A model generated the notes under the pieces. The model had not been told where the DNA came from, ran no database searches, and saw only the letters and a program-made list of their open reading frames with translations. DNA of 64,000 nt from Ideonella_A sp963843805 (lineage in GTDB: Bacteria > Pseudomonadota > Gammaproteobacteria > Burkholderiales > Burkholderiaceae_C), in contig CAWJLY010000010.1 of NCBI GenBank assembly GCA_963843805.1, forward strand, positions 124,001 through 188,000, given 5' to 3'. Below, in pieces: positions 18,135 to 26,775 of the stretch; position 1 is the first letter of the stretch, and every line of letters begins with the position of its first letter. Made by a program: the position numbers and the translations under genes.

Positions 18135-19367
18135 ATGAGCCTTCAGACCACCACCCATCCCCGCCTGCCTTGCGCCGACCTCCCCGCCTCGGCGCCGGCC
18201 GCCGCCCGAGCGGTATTCGGCCTGTTGAAAAACCTCCGCCATGGCCGCCTGAATGTCCAGATGCCTGACGGCAGCTCCGCATTTTTCGGCACCCAGGCCG
18301 ACGGTGAGCCGAATGCCGCCATCAGGCTGCGCAACTGGAACGTCTGCAGTGCGGCGCTCCGGTCAGGCGACATCGGCTTTGCTGAAAGTTATATCGCCGG
18401 TGACTGGACCACGCCCGACCTGGCGGCGCTGCTGAAGTTGTTCATCAGCAACCGCGACGAGATCGAATCGGTGGTCTATGGCACCTGGTGGGGCTCGCTG
18501 CTCTACCGCGTCAAACACCTGTTCAACCGCAACTCGCGACGCGGCAGCAAGAAGAATATCCACGCCCACTACGATCTCGGCAACGACTTCTACAAATTGT
18601 GGCTCGACCCGACGATGAACTACAGCAGTGCGTGGTTCGATGGCGATCCGACTCGTTCGCTGAGCGACGCACAGCAGGCGAAGATGCACCGCATCTTGTC
18701 CGAAGCCGGGGTGCGGCCGGGTGACCGGGTACTCGAAATCGGCTGTGGCTGGGGAGCGATCGCCGAATGTGCAGCGCGCGATTTCGGTGCCACCGTCAGC
18801 GGCGTCACCTTGTCGAACGAGCAACTGGCGTGGGCCCGGCAACGGCTGGCCGACGCCGGCCTCGGCGCCGACTTGCGCTATCAGGATTACCGCGACATCT
18901 CCGACGGTCCCTATGACGCAATCGCCTCGGTCGAGATGTTCGAGGCTGTCGGGCGCGACTACTGGCCCGAATTTTTTGCCACCATCCAGCGCCAGTTGAA
19001 GCCCGGCGGCAAGGCATGCATCCAGAGCATCACGATTCGGGACGATCTGTTCGATCGCTATGTTGCATCGACCGATTTCATCCAGCAGTACATCTTTCCG
19101 GGCGGTTTGTTGCCAAGCCCGCGCGAGTTCCGGCTGGCCGCGCAGCGCGCCGGATTGGTGGTTGTCAACGAGCTCGATTTCGGCGCTGACTACGCGCAGA
19201 CGCTGAAGGCATGGCGCGATTCGTTCGTGCACCACGATGCCCGAGTTCGCGGGCTCGGTTTCGACACCCGTTTCATGCGCATCTGGGAGTTCTATCTGGT
19301 CTATTGCGAAGCCGCATTCGAGATGGGCAATACCAGCGTGATGCAGTTCACCTTGCAGAAGGCGTGA
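18135..19367 (+). CDS. cyclopropane-fatty-acyl-phospholipid synthase-like methyltransferase
   Basis: A 410-residue SAM-dependent enzyme of the CFA/mycolic acid synthase family (COG2230). It has the HYDLGNDFYKLWLDPTMNYS substrate block, SAM motif I (RVLEIGCGWGAIAE) and the C-terminal FGADYAQTLKAWRDSF block. It would transfer a methyl group to unsaturated acyl chains in phospholipids. Compared with E. coli Cfa (recalled sequence), the active-site Glu in EMFEAVG and Tyr in FGADY remain, but the bicarbonate-binding His of LLHTIG is Gln (CIQSIT). Cyclopropane formation should therefore not be assumed. The frame opens earlier at 18102; MSLQTTTHP at 18135 fits better. Confidence 0.85.
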   Translation: MSLQTTTHPRLPCADLPASAPAAARAVFGLLKNLRHGRLNVQMPDGSSAFFGTQADGEPNAAIRLRNWNVCSAALRSGDIGFAESYIAGDWTTPDLAALLKLFISNRDEIESVVYGTWWGSLLYRVKHLFNRNSRRGSKKNIHAHYDLGNDFYKLWLDPTMNYSSAWFDGDPTRSLSDAQQAKMHRILSEAGVRPGDRVLEIGCGWGAIAECAARDFGATVSGVTLSNEQLAWARQRLADAGLGADLRYQDYRDISDGPYDAIASVEMFEAVGRDYWPEFFATIQRQLKPGGKACIQSITIRDDLFDRYVASTDFIQQYIFPGGLLPSPREFRLAAQRAGLVVVNELDFGADYAQTLKAWRDSFVHHDARVRGLGFDTRFMRIWEFYLVYCEAAFEMGNTSVMQFTLQKA

Positions 19368-19374
19368 GGCTTTC

Positions 19375-19977
19375 GTGCCGACCATCCGTCACCAACTGCT
19401 GCTGCAACGGCCGGCGTCGCTGATCGGCCGGCGCAGCGTGTTGATTGCCGGCCTGAGCTGGCCGCTGGCGATGCACGCCGTGGGCAGTGGGCGCGCTGCA
19501 CCGCCCGAGGTTGCACAGCAGCTGCCACAAGCGCAACTCAGGGGCAGCGGCCGGCTGACCTATTTCACCTTGCATGTCTACGATGCCAGGCTGTGGGCGG
19601 CCCCGGGCTTCAAGGCCGCCAGCTTTGCCAACACGCCGCTTGCCCTCGAACTCGAATATGCCCGCTCGCTCGATGGCAAAGCGATCGCCGAGCGCTCGAT
19701 CGAGGAGATGGCGCGACAGACCGAGATCACCAAGGCACAGGCCGGGCAATGGTTGGCGCAGATGAGCGCCATCTTCACCGACGTCAAGGCCGGCGACCGC
19801 ATCACCGGCATTCAGCAACCACGCGAGGCGACCCGCTTCTTTCTCAACGGACGCGCCATTGGCGAGATCCGTGACGCCGAATTCACCGCCTTGTTCTTCG
19901 GTATCTGGCTGTCGCCGAAAACCTCGGAGCCGGGGCTGCGCAAGGCCTTGATCGGCGGTTCGGAAGGGCAGGCTTGA
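19375..19977 (+). CDS. chalcone isomerase-like exported protein
   Basis: A 200-residue protein with a chalcone-isomerase-like domain, with blocks YFTLHVYDARLWAAPGF, TPLALELEYARSLDGKAIAE, DRITGIQQP and FFGIWLSPKTSEPGLRKAL. The N-terminus has twin arginines before a hydrophobic stretch (GRRSVLIAGLSWPLAM), suggesting export, possibly by Tat. Bacterial members have no proven isomerase activity and may bind fatty acids, as plant fatty-acid-binding relatives do. It starts with GTG eight bases after the cfa-like stop, as part of the lipid operon. Confidence 0.78.
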   Translation: MPTIRHQLLLQRPASLIGRRSVLIAGLSWPLAMHAVGSGRAAPPEVAQQLPQAQLRGSGRLTYFTLHVYDARLWAAPGFKAASFANTPLALELEYARSLDGKAIAERSIEEMARQTEITKAQAGQWLAQMSAIFTDVKAGDRITGIQQPREATRFFLNGRAIGEIRDAEFTALFFGIWLSPKTSEPGLRKALIGGSEGQA

Positions 19978-19984
19978 ACGCCAC

Positions 19985-21307
19985 ATGACAGGCACCGACA
20001 CGGCCTCGCGAGGCCCGCTGGGGGGCCCGCTCGGCGGTTTGAGCTATGGCGGGCTCGGCCTGCCACTCGCATTCGTCGCTCTGCCGCTTTATGTCGTGTT
20101 GCCCAACCACTATGCGAGCCAGTTCGGCGTGCCGCTGGCGCTGCTCGGCATGGTCTTGTTGCTGGCCCGCCTGCTCGATGCGGTTGCCGATCCGCTGATC
20201 GGCCGCTGGGTCGACGCGCTGTTCGCACGCGGCAGCCAATCGGCCTGGTCGGTCGCAGCGCTGGCAGCCATCGGCCTGGCGATCGGTTTTGCCGGGCTGT
20301 TTTTTCCGCCGCTTGCGGTCAGAGCGGGCAACCTGAACCTGTTGATCTGGTGCGCCGCTGTGCTGGCTGTTACCTACCTCTGTTACAGCATCGTCAGCGT
20401 TGTCCACCAGTCCTGGGGAGCGCGGCTCGGTGGCAACGAGAGCCAACGTGCGCAGATTGTCGCGTGGCGTGAAGGCCCGGCGCTGGCCGGCGTGTTGATC
20501 GCCAGCGTGTTGCCGGCGCTGGCCGGGCTTGGCGTGTCCAGCGCCGTGTTTGCAGCGCTGGTCGGTATCGCGATCGTCGCACTGGCCAAGGCGCCTAGGC
20601 CGCGGCCCAGTCCGCTGGACCCCGGGCACATGCGGCCTTCATTGGGCCTGCCGCTGGCCAATCCAGCCTTTCGGCGCCTGCTGACCATTTTTCTGCTGAA
20701 CGGCATAGCCAGCGCGATTCCGGCGACGCTGGTCTTGTTCTTCATCCGCGACCGGCTGCAGGCCGCTGCACTCGAGCCGCTCTTTCTGGCCAGCTATTTC
20801 GCTGCCGGCGGCTTGTCGATTCCGCTCTGGGTGCGGCTGGTCAAGCGTTTCGGGCTGGCGCCGGTCTGGCTGGCCAGCATGCTGCTGGCGATCTTCGCTT
20901 TCGCGTGGGCTGCTTTGCTCGGGGCGGGTGATGTCTACGCTTTTGTCGCCGTTTGCGTGTTCAGCGGTCTCGCGCTCGGCGCCGATCTGACCTTGCCCGG
21001 TGCAATGCTGGCAGGTGTGATCCGGGATGCCGGCCATGGCGACCACGCCGAGGGCGCCTATTTCGGCTGGTGGAACCTGGCCACCAAGATGAATCTGGCA
21101 CTGGCCGCCGGAACGACCCTGCCGCTGCTGCAGGCCTTTGGCTACGCACCCGGCTTGCAGAGCCCGCAGGCCCTGTCGGCCTTGACGATCGCCTACAGCC
21201 TGCTGCCGTGCCTGCTCAAGCTGTTGGCAGTTGGTGCCTTGTGGCTGCTGTGGATTCGCAACCGCCCGGGCGCGGCGCGCACCTCCCCGGCCCGTCTTCC
21301 AATCTGA
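19985..21307 (+). CDS. MFS transporter of the GPH family
   Basis: A 440-residue integral membrane protein with about 12 predicted helices. The loop motif RLLDAVADPLIGRWVDALF is the glycoside-pentoside-hexuronide:cation symporter signature of COG2211-type MFS proteins. The second half has FSGLALGADLTLPGAMLAGV and AYFGWWNLATKMNLALA. In similar lipid clusters this family member accompanies Cfa-like and COG2907 genes, so it may move a lipid or head-group rather than a sugar. The substrate is unknown. It is translated seven bases after the previous gene. Confidence 0.85.
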   Translation: MTGTDTASRGPLGGPLGGLSYGGLGLPLAFVALPLYVVLPNHYASQFGVPLALLGMVLLLARLLDAVADPLIGRWVDALFARGSQSAWSVAALAAIGLAIGFAGLFFPPLAVRAGNLNLLIWCAAVLAVTYLCYSIVSVVHQSWGARLGGNESQRAQIVAWREGPALAGVLIASVLPALAGLGVSSAVFAALVGIAIVALAKAPRPRPSPLDPGHMRPSLGLPLANPAFRRLLTIFLLNGIASAIPATLVLFFIRDRLQAAALEPLFLASYFAAGGLSIPLWVRLVKRFGLAPVWLASMLLAIFAFAWAALLGAGDVYAFVAVCVFSGLALGADLTLPGAMLAGVIRDAGHGDHAEGAYFGWWNLATKMNLALAAGTTLPLLQAFGYAPGLQSPQALSALTIAYSLLPCLLKLLAVGALWLLWIRNRPGAARTSPARLPI

Positions 21308-21327
21308 AACGCAAAGACCGACCTGTC

Positions 21328-22101
21328 ATGTCATTGAATCGACCAATCAAGCAATGGACGGGACAGGTCGTCTGGCTCGTCGGGGCGTCGACCGGCATCG
21401 GCCGCGCCACCGCGCAGCGTCTGCATCAGCTCGGCGCCCAAGTCATCATTTCGGCGCGCAGCAGCGGCGAATTGCAACGCTTCGAGCAAAGTCACGCGGG
21501 CAGCCTCGGGCTGCCGCTTGATGTCACCGACCAACCAGCGATGCAGGATGCCGTCCGCACCATCATCGCCAGGTTCGGCCGCATCGATCTGGCCGTTTAT
21601 TGCGCCGGCTACTACAAGGCAATGCGTGCCACCCAGTTCGACCTGGCTGAGGCGATCCGCCACGATGAAGTCAATTACCGAGGCGCGCTGCGTCTGCTCG
21701 ATGTGATGCTTCCGGTGCTGCAGCGCCAGAAAGCCGGGCATCTGAGCCTGGTGGCCAGCGTAGCCGGCTATCGCGGCCTGCCGCAGGGGCTGGCCTACGG
21801 ACCGACCAAAGCGGCGCTGATCAACTTGGCAGAGACGCTCTACATGGATCTGCAGCCGCTGAACATCGGCGTCTCGCTGATCAATCCCGGGTTTGTCGAG
21901 ACCCCGCTGACCGAGCAGAACGACTTCAAGATGCCGGCCCTGATTTCGGCCGAGCAGGCCGCGCTCGAAATCATCGACGGCTGGCAAGCCGGCCAGTTCG
22001 AGATTCATTTCCCGAAGCGTTTCACCTGGTGGCTGCAAGCGATGCGTCACCTGAGTGACGGCTTGTATTTCAAGGCAATCCGCCGCGCCACCCGTTTGTG
22101 A
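21328..22101 (+). CDS. short-chain dehydrogenase/reductase
   Basis: A 257-residue SDR with the cofactor motif GASTGIGRATAQRL, the Ser of LVASVAGYRGLP and the catalytic Y-x3-K (YGPTKAALINLAE). The C-terminal tail (FPKRFTWWLQAMRHL) is basic and amphipathic, so peripheral membrane binding is likely. It is the last gene of the six-gene operon facing litR. It may oxidise or reduce an acyl-chain or aldehyde intermediate, which is an inference from context only. Confidence 0.85.
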   Translation: MSLNRPIKQWTGQVVWLVGASTGIGRATAQRLHQLGAQVIISARSSGELQRFEQSHAGSLGLPLDVTDQPAMQDAVRTIIARFGRIDLAVYCAGYYKAMRATQFDLAEAIRHDEVNYRGALRLLDVMLPVLQRQKAGHLSLVASVAGYRGLPQGLAYGPTKAALINLAETLYMDLQPLNIGVSLINPGFVETPLTEQNDFKMPALISAEQAALEIIDGWQAGQFEIHFPKRFTWWLQAMRHLSDGLYFKAIRRATRL

Positions 22102-22153
22102 ACGCGCCCTCTGCCCCAAGAACGCTTTTCGTGCAGGCCGGCAATCAGTGGCT

Positions 22154-23116
22154 CTACAACCAGCCTTTGCGACGGAAATACCAGAACGGCGCGCCGACGC
22201 TGGCCACCATCAAGGCAATCGCGAATGGATACCCGTATCGCCATTGCAGCTCGGGCATGGCCTGAAAATTCATACCGTAGACGCTGGCGATCAGCGTCGG
22301 TGGCAACAGCGCGACGCTGGCCACCGAAAACATCTTGATGATCTTGTTCTGGTTGATGTTGATGAAGCCGACGGTCGCATCCATCAGGAAGTTGATCTTG
22401 TCGAACAGAAAGGCGGTGTGGCTGTCGAGCGAGTCGATGTCGCGCAAGATCTGCCTCGATTCCTCGAACTGTTCGGCATTGAGCATTCGCGAACGCATCA
22501 TGAAGCTCAGCGCGCGGCGCGTATCCATCATGTTGCGGCGGATGCGGCCGTTCAAGTCCTCTTCGCGCGCAATCTCGGCCAGCACGGCCGCCGCATCGGT
22601 ATCGGTGATCTCCTTCTTCAACACCTGTGCGCTGACCGATTCCAGGCTCAGGTAGATGCCTTCCAGCGTGTCGGCCGAATATTCGGCATCGGCGTCGTAC
22701 AGCTTGAGCAGCAGATCCTTGGCGTCCTCGATCATGGCCGGCGTGCGCCGGGCACGCAGCCGCAACAGTCGAAACACCGGCAGATCCTCGGAGTGCACCG
22801 AGAACAGGATGTTGTTGAACAAGATGAATGCCACCCGCACATTGCGAGGCGTCCGGTCGTCGTCGATCAGGAAGTCGCTTCGAATGTGCAATTCGCCGTT
22901 GTCTTCCTCATAGAAGCGGGCCGACTCTTCGAGGTCATCGTCAATTGCATCGGCCGGGATGACCAGGCCGAATCGCCGCGTGATCCAGTCTTTTTCCTCG
23001 ACGGTGGGCAGTTCGAGGTCGACCCACACCGGCGTCGCCGACACCGACAACGCGTCCGGGTTGTCGATTTCCTCCTGGAACAGCCGGCCGTTGGCCAACG
23101 AAAAAATGTTCAGCAT
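22154..23116 (-). CDS. corA: magnesium/cobalt transporter CorA
   Basis: A 320-residue CorA channel. The large N-terminal cytosolic domain is followed by two C-terminal membrane helices with the signature YGMNF between them and a basic tail (FRRKGWL). Blocks ADAIDDDLEESARFYEEDNG and RDIDSLDSHTAFLFDKINFL fit the family. It takes up Mg2+ as a pentamer gated by intracellular Mg2+. It is convergent with the lipid operon and divergent from hpf. Confidence 0.94.
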   Translation of the reverse strand: MLNIFSLANGRLFQEEIDNPDALSVSATPVWVDLELPTVEEKDWITRRFGLVIPADAIDDDLEESARFYEEDNGELHIRSDFLIDDDRTPRNVRVAFILFNNILFSVHSEDLPVFRLLRLRARRTPAMIEDAKDLLLKLYDADAEYSADTLEGIYLSLESVSAQVLKKEITDTDAAAVLAEIAREEDLNGRIRRNMMDTRRALSFMMRSRMLNAEQFEESRQILRDIDSLDSHTAFLFDKINFLMDATVGFININQNKIIKMFSVASVALLPPTLIASVYGMNFQAMPELQWRYGYPFAIALMVASVGAPFWYFRRKGWL

Positions 23117-23495
23117 GCAAATTCCAGCAGGACGGCGTAGCGGCGCAGCGCGCGAGCAGTCGACGCGCCTGTCTGGCAGCGCGTCCGCGGCGGGCTCGAA
23201 ACGGCGCGTTCGCGGACCGACCCCGACGCCACGTGGCGCGCTTGCACGCGGGCGCAGACGGGCTCAACAAATGATTATCACATCGCCCAGGCCTGTGGCG
23301 GCGGCACCGCCGTTTTGCCGGCAGAGCATTGTTTTCATCGGGTTGTCACACTGGCGCAATGGGTGCACACTGGGCCAGACAATGACCCGCAGCGGCCTCC
23401 CGTCGACCTTCGGCCCCCGCCGTAACCACATCGCGCGCCTCCTTCGCGGAGCCTGCGCAATCCTCTCTCCCCACACCCCTTGAAAAGGAGTCTCC
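23117..23495. promoter_or_regulatory. divergent spacer between corA and hpf
   Basis: No gene is visible in this 379-base spacer. It should hold the promoters for corA and for hpf-ptsN-hprK. TGGCGCAATGGGTGC at 23352-23366 has the GG and GC of a sigma-54 -24/-12 element at the right distance, but other consensus positions are missing, so this is only a weak candidate. Confidence 0.35.
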
Positions 23496-23837
23496 ATGAA
23501 CTTGACGATCAGTGGACATCACCTTGAAGTCACTCCTGCGCTTCGTGAGTATGTGCTCACCAAGCTCGAGCGCATCACCCGCCATTTCGATCAGGTTGTG
23601 GACATCAACGTGCTGCTCTCGGTCGAAAAGCTGAAGGAGAAGGAGCGAAGGCAGAAAGCCGAAGTCACTTTTCACGTCAAGGGCAAGGATATTTTTGTCG
23701 AGCAAGCCCACGAGGACTTGTATGCGGCAATCGACCAATTGATGGACAAGCTCGATCGCCAGGTTTGCCGGCACAAGGACAAGCTGCAGGACCACCATCA
23801 CGCGTCGCCCAAGCGGCTTGACGCCAGCGCGGCTTGA
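23496..23837 (+). CDS. hpf: ribosome hibernation-promoting factor
   Basis: A 113-residue protein of the HPF/RaiA family (MNLTISGHHLEVTPALREYV, KAEVTFHVKGKDIFVEQAHE, DLYAAIDQLMDKLDRQV). It binds the 30S subunit near the mRNA channel and promotes 100S dimers in stationary phase (short HPF type). A strong ribosome site (AAAGGAG) precedes the ATG. Gene order hpf-ptsN-hprK is usual for beta-proteobacteria, but rpoN, often just upstream, is absent here. Confidence 0.93.
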   Translation: MNLTISGHHLEVTPALREYVLTKLERITRHFDQVVDINVLLSVEKLKEKERRQKAEVTFHVKGKDIFVEQAHEDLYAAIDQLMDKLDRQVCRHKDKLQDHHHASPKRLDASAA

Positions 23838-24068
23838 AGCACAGCGGCACCGGGGAGCAGCCGGCGGCCGCGCGCCGGTTGTGTCCGCGCTGACAACCCA
23901 CCATGGGTACCTCGAAGACACTTGCTGCAATGCACCAAGCGGTGCAAAATCCGCCCCCCGAGCCGCCGGGTGTGTCGTCCACAGGCGATTCCCGGCACCT
24001 TCAACCTGCCCTCCGGGCGACTATCGCGGCACGTTCGTCGGAGTTTCGGCGACCCCCGCATTGCTGAC

Positions 24069-24539
24069 ATGAACCGTCTCGCCGCCATCTTGCCCGCCAG
24101 CAATGTGATTGTCGATGTCGACGCCACGAGCAAGAAGCGTGTTTTCGAGCATGCGGGCCTGCTGTTCGAGAACCAGCATTCGATTGCCCGTGCGATCGTC
24201 ACCGACAACCTGTTTGCCCGTGAACGTCTGGGTTCGACCGGTCTCGGGCATGCCGTCGCGATCCCGCACGGCCGGATCAAGGGGCTGAAAAACCCGCTGG
24301 CCGCCGTGCTGCGGGTGCAACAGCCGATCCCCTTCGACGCACCCGACGATCAGCCGGTCGGATTGCTGATCTTCCTGCTGGTTCCGGAGGCGGCAACCCA
24401 GCGCCACCTGGAAATCCTGTCGGAGATTGCCGAGATGCTCAGCGATCGCGAATTTCGCGAACGCCTGAAGACCGAGGAATCGGCCGCCAAGGTGCACGAG
24501 ATGATCGCCAACTGGGAACCGCTCAAATCGGTTGCCTGA
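24069..24539 (+). CDS. ptsN: PTS IIA-like nitrogen-regulatory protein
   Basis: A 156-residue EIIA-Ntr protein. The phosphorylatable histidine is His67 in AIPHGRIKG. Other family blocks are FARERLGSTGLGHAV and FLLVPEAATQRHLEILSEIA. It takes phosphate from NPr and regulates nitrogen and potassium metabolism rather than sugar transport. The frame continues upstream to 23922, but MNRLAAILP at 24069 is the conserved start. It lies 230 bases after hpf and 100 before hprK. Confidence 0.94.
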   Translation: MNRLAAILPASNVIVDVDATSKKRVFEHAGLLFENQHSIARAIVTDNLFARERLGSTGLGHAVAIPHGRIKGLKNPLAAVLRVQQPIPFDAPDDQPVGLLIFLLVPEAATQRHLEILSEIAEMLSDREFRERLKTEESAAKVHEMIANWEPLKSVA

Positions 24540-24642
24540 AAACGACCGGTTGGCGCTGCCACTTCGCACCAGTCTGATGCCAAGCGGCGCAAAGCCGCAC
24601 TGGCGCTGATAATCGGCTTGTCACCGACGCCAGCCACCTGCA

Positions 24643-25602
24643 TTGAAACCTACCGTCATCAGCGCCGAGGCGCTGTTCGAAGAGCACAGTGCGATCCTGC
24701 ACTGGCAATGGATTGCCGGCCATGCCCATCCTGAGCGTCGCTTCGACGAGGCCGCGGTGCGCAACGCCCAGTCCGCCGCAGATCTGGTCGGTTATCTGAA
24801 TTACATCCACCCCTATCGGGTGCAGATCGTCGGCCGGCGCGAGGTCGCCTATCTCAGCGCATCGGCTCCAGAAGACCAGGAACGCCGAATCCAGCGGATT
24901 GTCACGCTCGAGCCACCGGTGGTGATCGTCGCCGACGATCAACAGCCGCCGCCGCGCCTGATTGCACTGTGTGATCGGGCGGAGATTCCCCTGTTTGTCA
25001 CCGCAGAATCGGCAGGCCAGGTGATCGATGTGGTGCGCAGCTATCTGGCATTGCACTTCGCCGAGCGGACGACTCGTCACGGCGTTTTCATGGACATCCT
25101 GGGTCTGGGCGTGCTGGTCACCGGAGAATCCGGGCTAGGCAAGAGCGAACTCGGCCTGGAGCTGATTTCGCGTGGCCACGGCCTGGTGGCTGACGACGCG
25201 GTCGATCTGTATCGGGTCTCGCAGATGTCGCTCGAAGGGCGTTGCCCGGAGCTGCTGATGAATCTGCTGGAGGTGCGGGGCATCGGCCTGCTCGATATCA
25301 AGGCGATCTTCGGCGAGACCGCAGTGCGCCGCAAGATGCGGCTCAAATTGATTGTCCATCTGGTCCGCAAGGAAACGATGGAGCGCGATTTCGAACGTCT
25401 GCCCTACGAACCCTTGTACGAAGACATCCTCGATGTGCCGGTTCGCAAGGCGGTGATCGCGGTCGACGCCGGGCGCAACCTGGCGGTGCTGGTCGAAGCG
25501 GCGGTGCGCAACACCATCCTGCAGCTGCGCGGCATCGATACCTATCAGGAATTCATCGCCCGGCACCAGAAAGCCATGACCCGCGGCGAACCACCGGCCT
25601 GA
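24643..25602 (+). CDS. hprK: HPr kinase/phosphorylase
   Basis: A 319-residue bifunctional HPr(Ser) kinase/phosphorylase. The P-loop is GESGLGKS (residues 161-168) and the family signature LEVRGIGLLDIKAIFG follows. In beta-proteobacteria it acts on HPr or NPr and regulates carbon/nitrogen PTS signalling. The start is TTG (MKPTVISAEALFEEH), which may lower translation. It is convergent with fur. Confidence 0.94.
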   Translation: MKPTVISAEALFEEHSAILHWQWIAGHAHPERRFDEAAVRNAQSAADLVGYLNYIHPYRVQIVGRREVAYLSASAPEDQERRIQRIVTLEPPVVIVADDQQPPPRLIALCDRAEIPLFVTAESAGQVIDVVRSYLALHFAERTTRHGVFMDILGLGVLVTGESGLGKSELGLELISRGHGLVADDAVDLYRVSQMSLEGRCPELLMNLLEVRGIGLLDIKAIFGETAVRRKMRLKLIVHLVRKETMERDFERLPYEPLYEDILDVPVRKAVIAVDAGRNLAVLVEAAVRNTILQLRGIDTYQEFIARHQKAMTRGEPPA

Positions 25603-25623
25603 TCAGGCTTGCAGCCGCGCGGA

Positions 25624-26061
25624 TCAAACCGGCTTGTTGCGATAGGCACAGTCTTTTTTCGTGCAGGCTGCGTACAGCGCCAGCGCATGGTCCTGCAATT
25701 CGAAGCCCCGCGACAGGGCAACCGTCTTCTGCCGCTTTTCAATCTCGGGATCGAAAAATTCCTCGACGCGGCCGCAGTCCATGCAGACCAGATGGTCGTG
25801 GTGTTTGCCTTCGTTCAGCTCGAAAACAGCCTTGCCGGTCTCGAAGTGATTGCGCGACAGAATGCCAGCCTGTTCGAATTGCATCAAGACGCGGTAGACG
25901 GTGGCCAACCCGACATCCGCGCCGTCGGCAAGCAGCATCTTGAAGACATCCTCGGCGGTCATGTGGCGTACCGCGCTGCGCTGGAAGACTTCCAGGATCT
26001 TGATGCGCGGCAGTGTCGCCTTGAGCCCGCTGCTTTTCAGTTCGTCGGCGTGGTTGGTCAT
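25624..26061 (-). CDS. fur: ferric uptake regulator
   Basis: A 145-residue Fur repressor. It has the winged-helix block (TAEDVFKMLLADGADVGLAT) and metal ligands in HHDHLVCMDCGRVEEF, with a C-terminal CTKKDC. It uses Fe2+ as co-repressor of iron-uptake genes. An in-frame Met at 26106 exists, but MTNHADELKSSGLKAT at 26061 is the family start. It is divergent from bamE, the usual beta/gamma-proteobacterial arrangement. Confidence 0.95.
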   Translation of the reverse strand: MTNHADELKSSGLKATLPRIKILEVFQRSAVRHMTAEDVFKMLLADGADVGLATVYRVLMQFEQAGILSRNHFETGKAVFELNEGKHHDHLVCMDCGRVEEFFDPEIEKRQKTVALSRGFELQDHALALYAACTKKDCAYRNKPV

Positions 26062-26205
26062 GTCGGCTGGCCCGTGGGGCGCGCGGCTTGCGCCGGATGG
26101 CGGCAAACCCCTCGCCCGCTAGAATCGACCAATGATATCGGGCTGGCTGTTTCGTGCCTTGGCATGGCCGCGTCCGAACCAACATCTTTTTGCGGGTCAT
26201 CTGCC

Positions 26206-26763
26206 ATGTTCTTGTCCAGCCACTTCAGCATCGATGCGCTCGCCGCGCGTGCCGCTTGTTTCAGTTGTGCGGCGTTGCTGCTGGCGGGCTGCGCGTCGAT
26301 TGTCAACAAGGACAAGGTGCTCGGCATCGTCACGCCATACAAGGTCGAGGTGGTGCAAGGCAACGTGATCACCAGCGAGCAGGCGGCGCTGGTCAAACCG
26401 GGGCAGAGCCGGTCGCAAGTGCGCGACATCCTCGGCTCGCCTCTGTTGACCGATGTTTTCCATGCCGACCGTTGGGACTACATCTTCACGATCAGGCGCC
26501 AGGGTGCAGCGGCGCAACGCCGCCAGGTCACGGTATTGTTCGACGGCGACGAGCTGAAATCGATCAACGCCCCCGAACTGCCGGCCGAGCGCGAATTCAT
26601 CGCCTCGATCGATACCTTCAAGAGCAGCGGCAAGACGCCGTCGTTGGCGCTCAGCGAGGAACAGATGAAACGCCTGCCCGCGCCGGCTGCGCCGTCGGCC
26701 GACGCACCGGCTGCCGCACCGGCACTGCCGGCGCGCAGTTATCCCCCGCTCGAGGCACGCTGA
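26206..26763 (+). CDS. bamE: outer membrane assembly lipoprotein BamE
   Basis: A 185-residue lipoprotein with lipobox LLLAGC (Cys29) and the SmpA/OmlA domain: NVITSEQAALVKPGQSRSQV, RDILGSPLLTDVFHADRWDY. It is a subunit of the BAM complex that inserts beta-barrel proteins. The Ala/Pro-rich C-terminal extension (about residues 150-185) is longer than in E. coli BamE and probably disordered. dapB starts 12 bases downstream. Confidence 0.93.
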   Translation: MFLSSHFSIDALAARAACFSCAALLLAGCASIVNKDKVLGIVTPYKVEVVQGNVITSEQAALVKPGQSRSQVRDILGSPLLTDVFHADRWDYIFTIRRQGAAAQRRQVTVLFDGDELKSINAPELPAEREFIASIDTFKSSGKTPSLALSEEQMKRLPAPAAPSADAPAAAPALPARSYPPLEAR

Positions 26764-26775
26764 AAGGCGGAGCCG

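Noticed and set aside
23352..23366. Possible sigma-54 promoter for hpf
   Set aside because: GG and GC are at the right distance, but the -12 box is GTGC instead of TTGC and the -24 box is TGGCGC. Chance matches of this quality are expected in GC-rich DNA, so it is kept only as a note.
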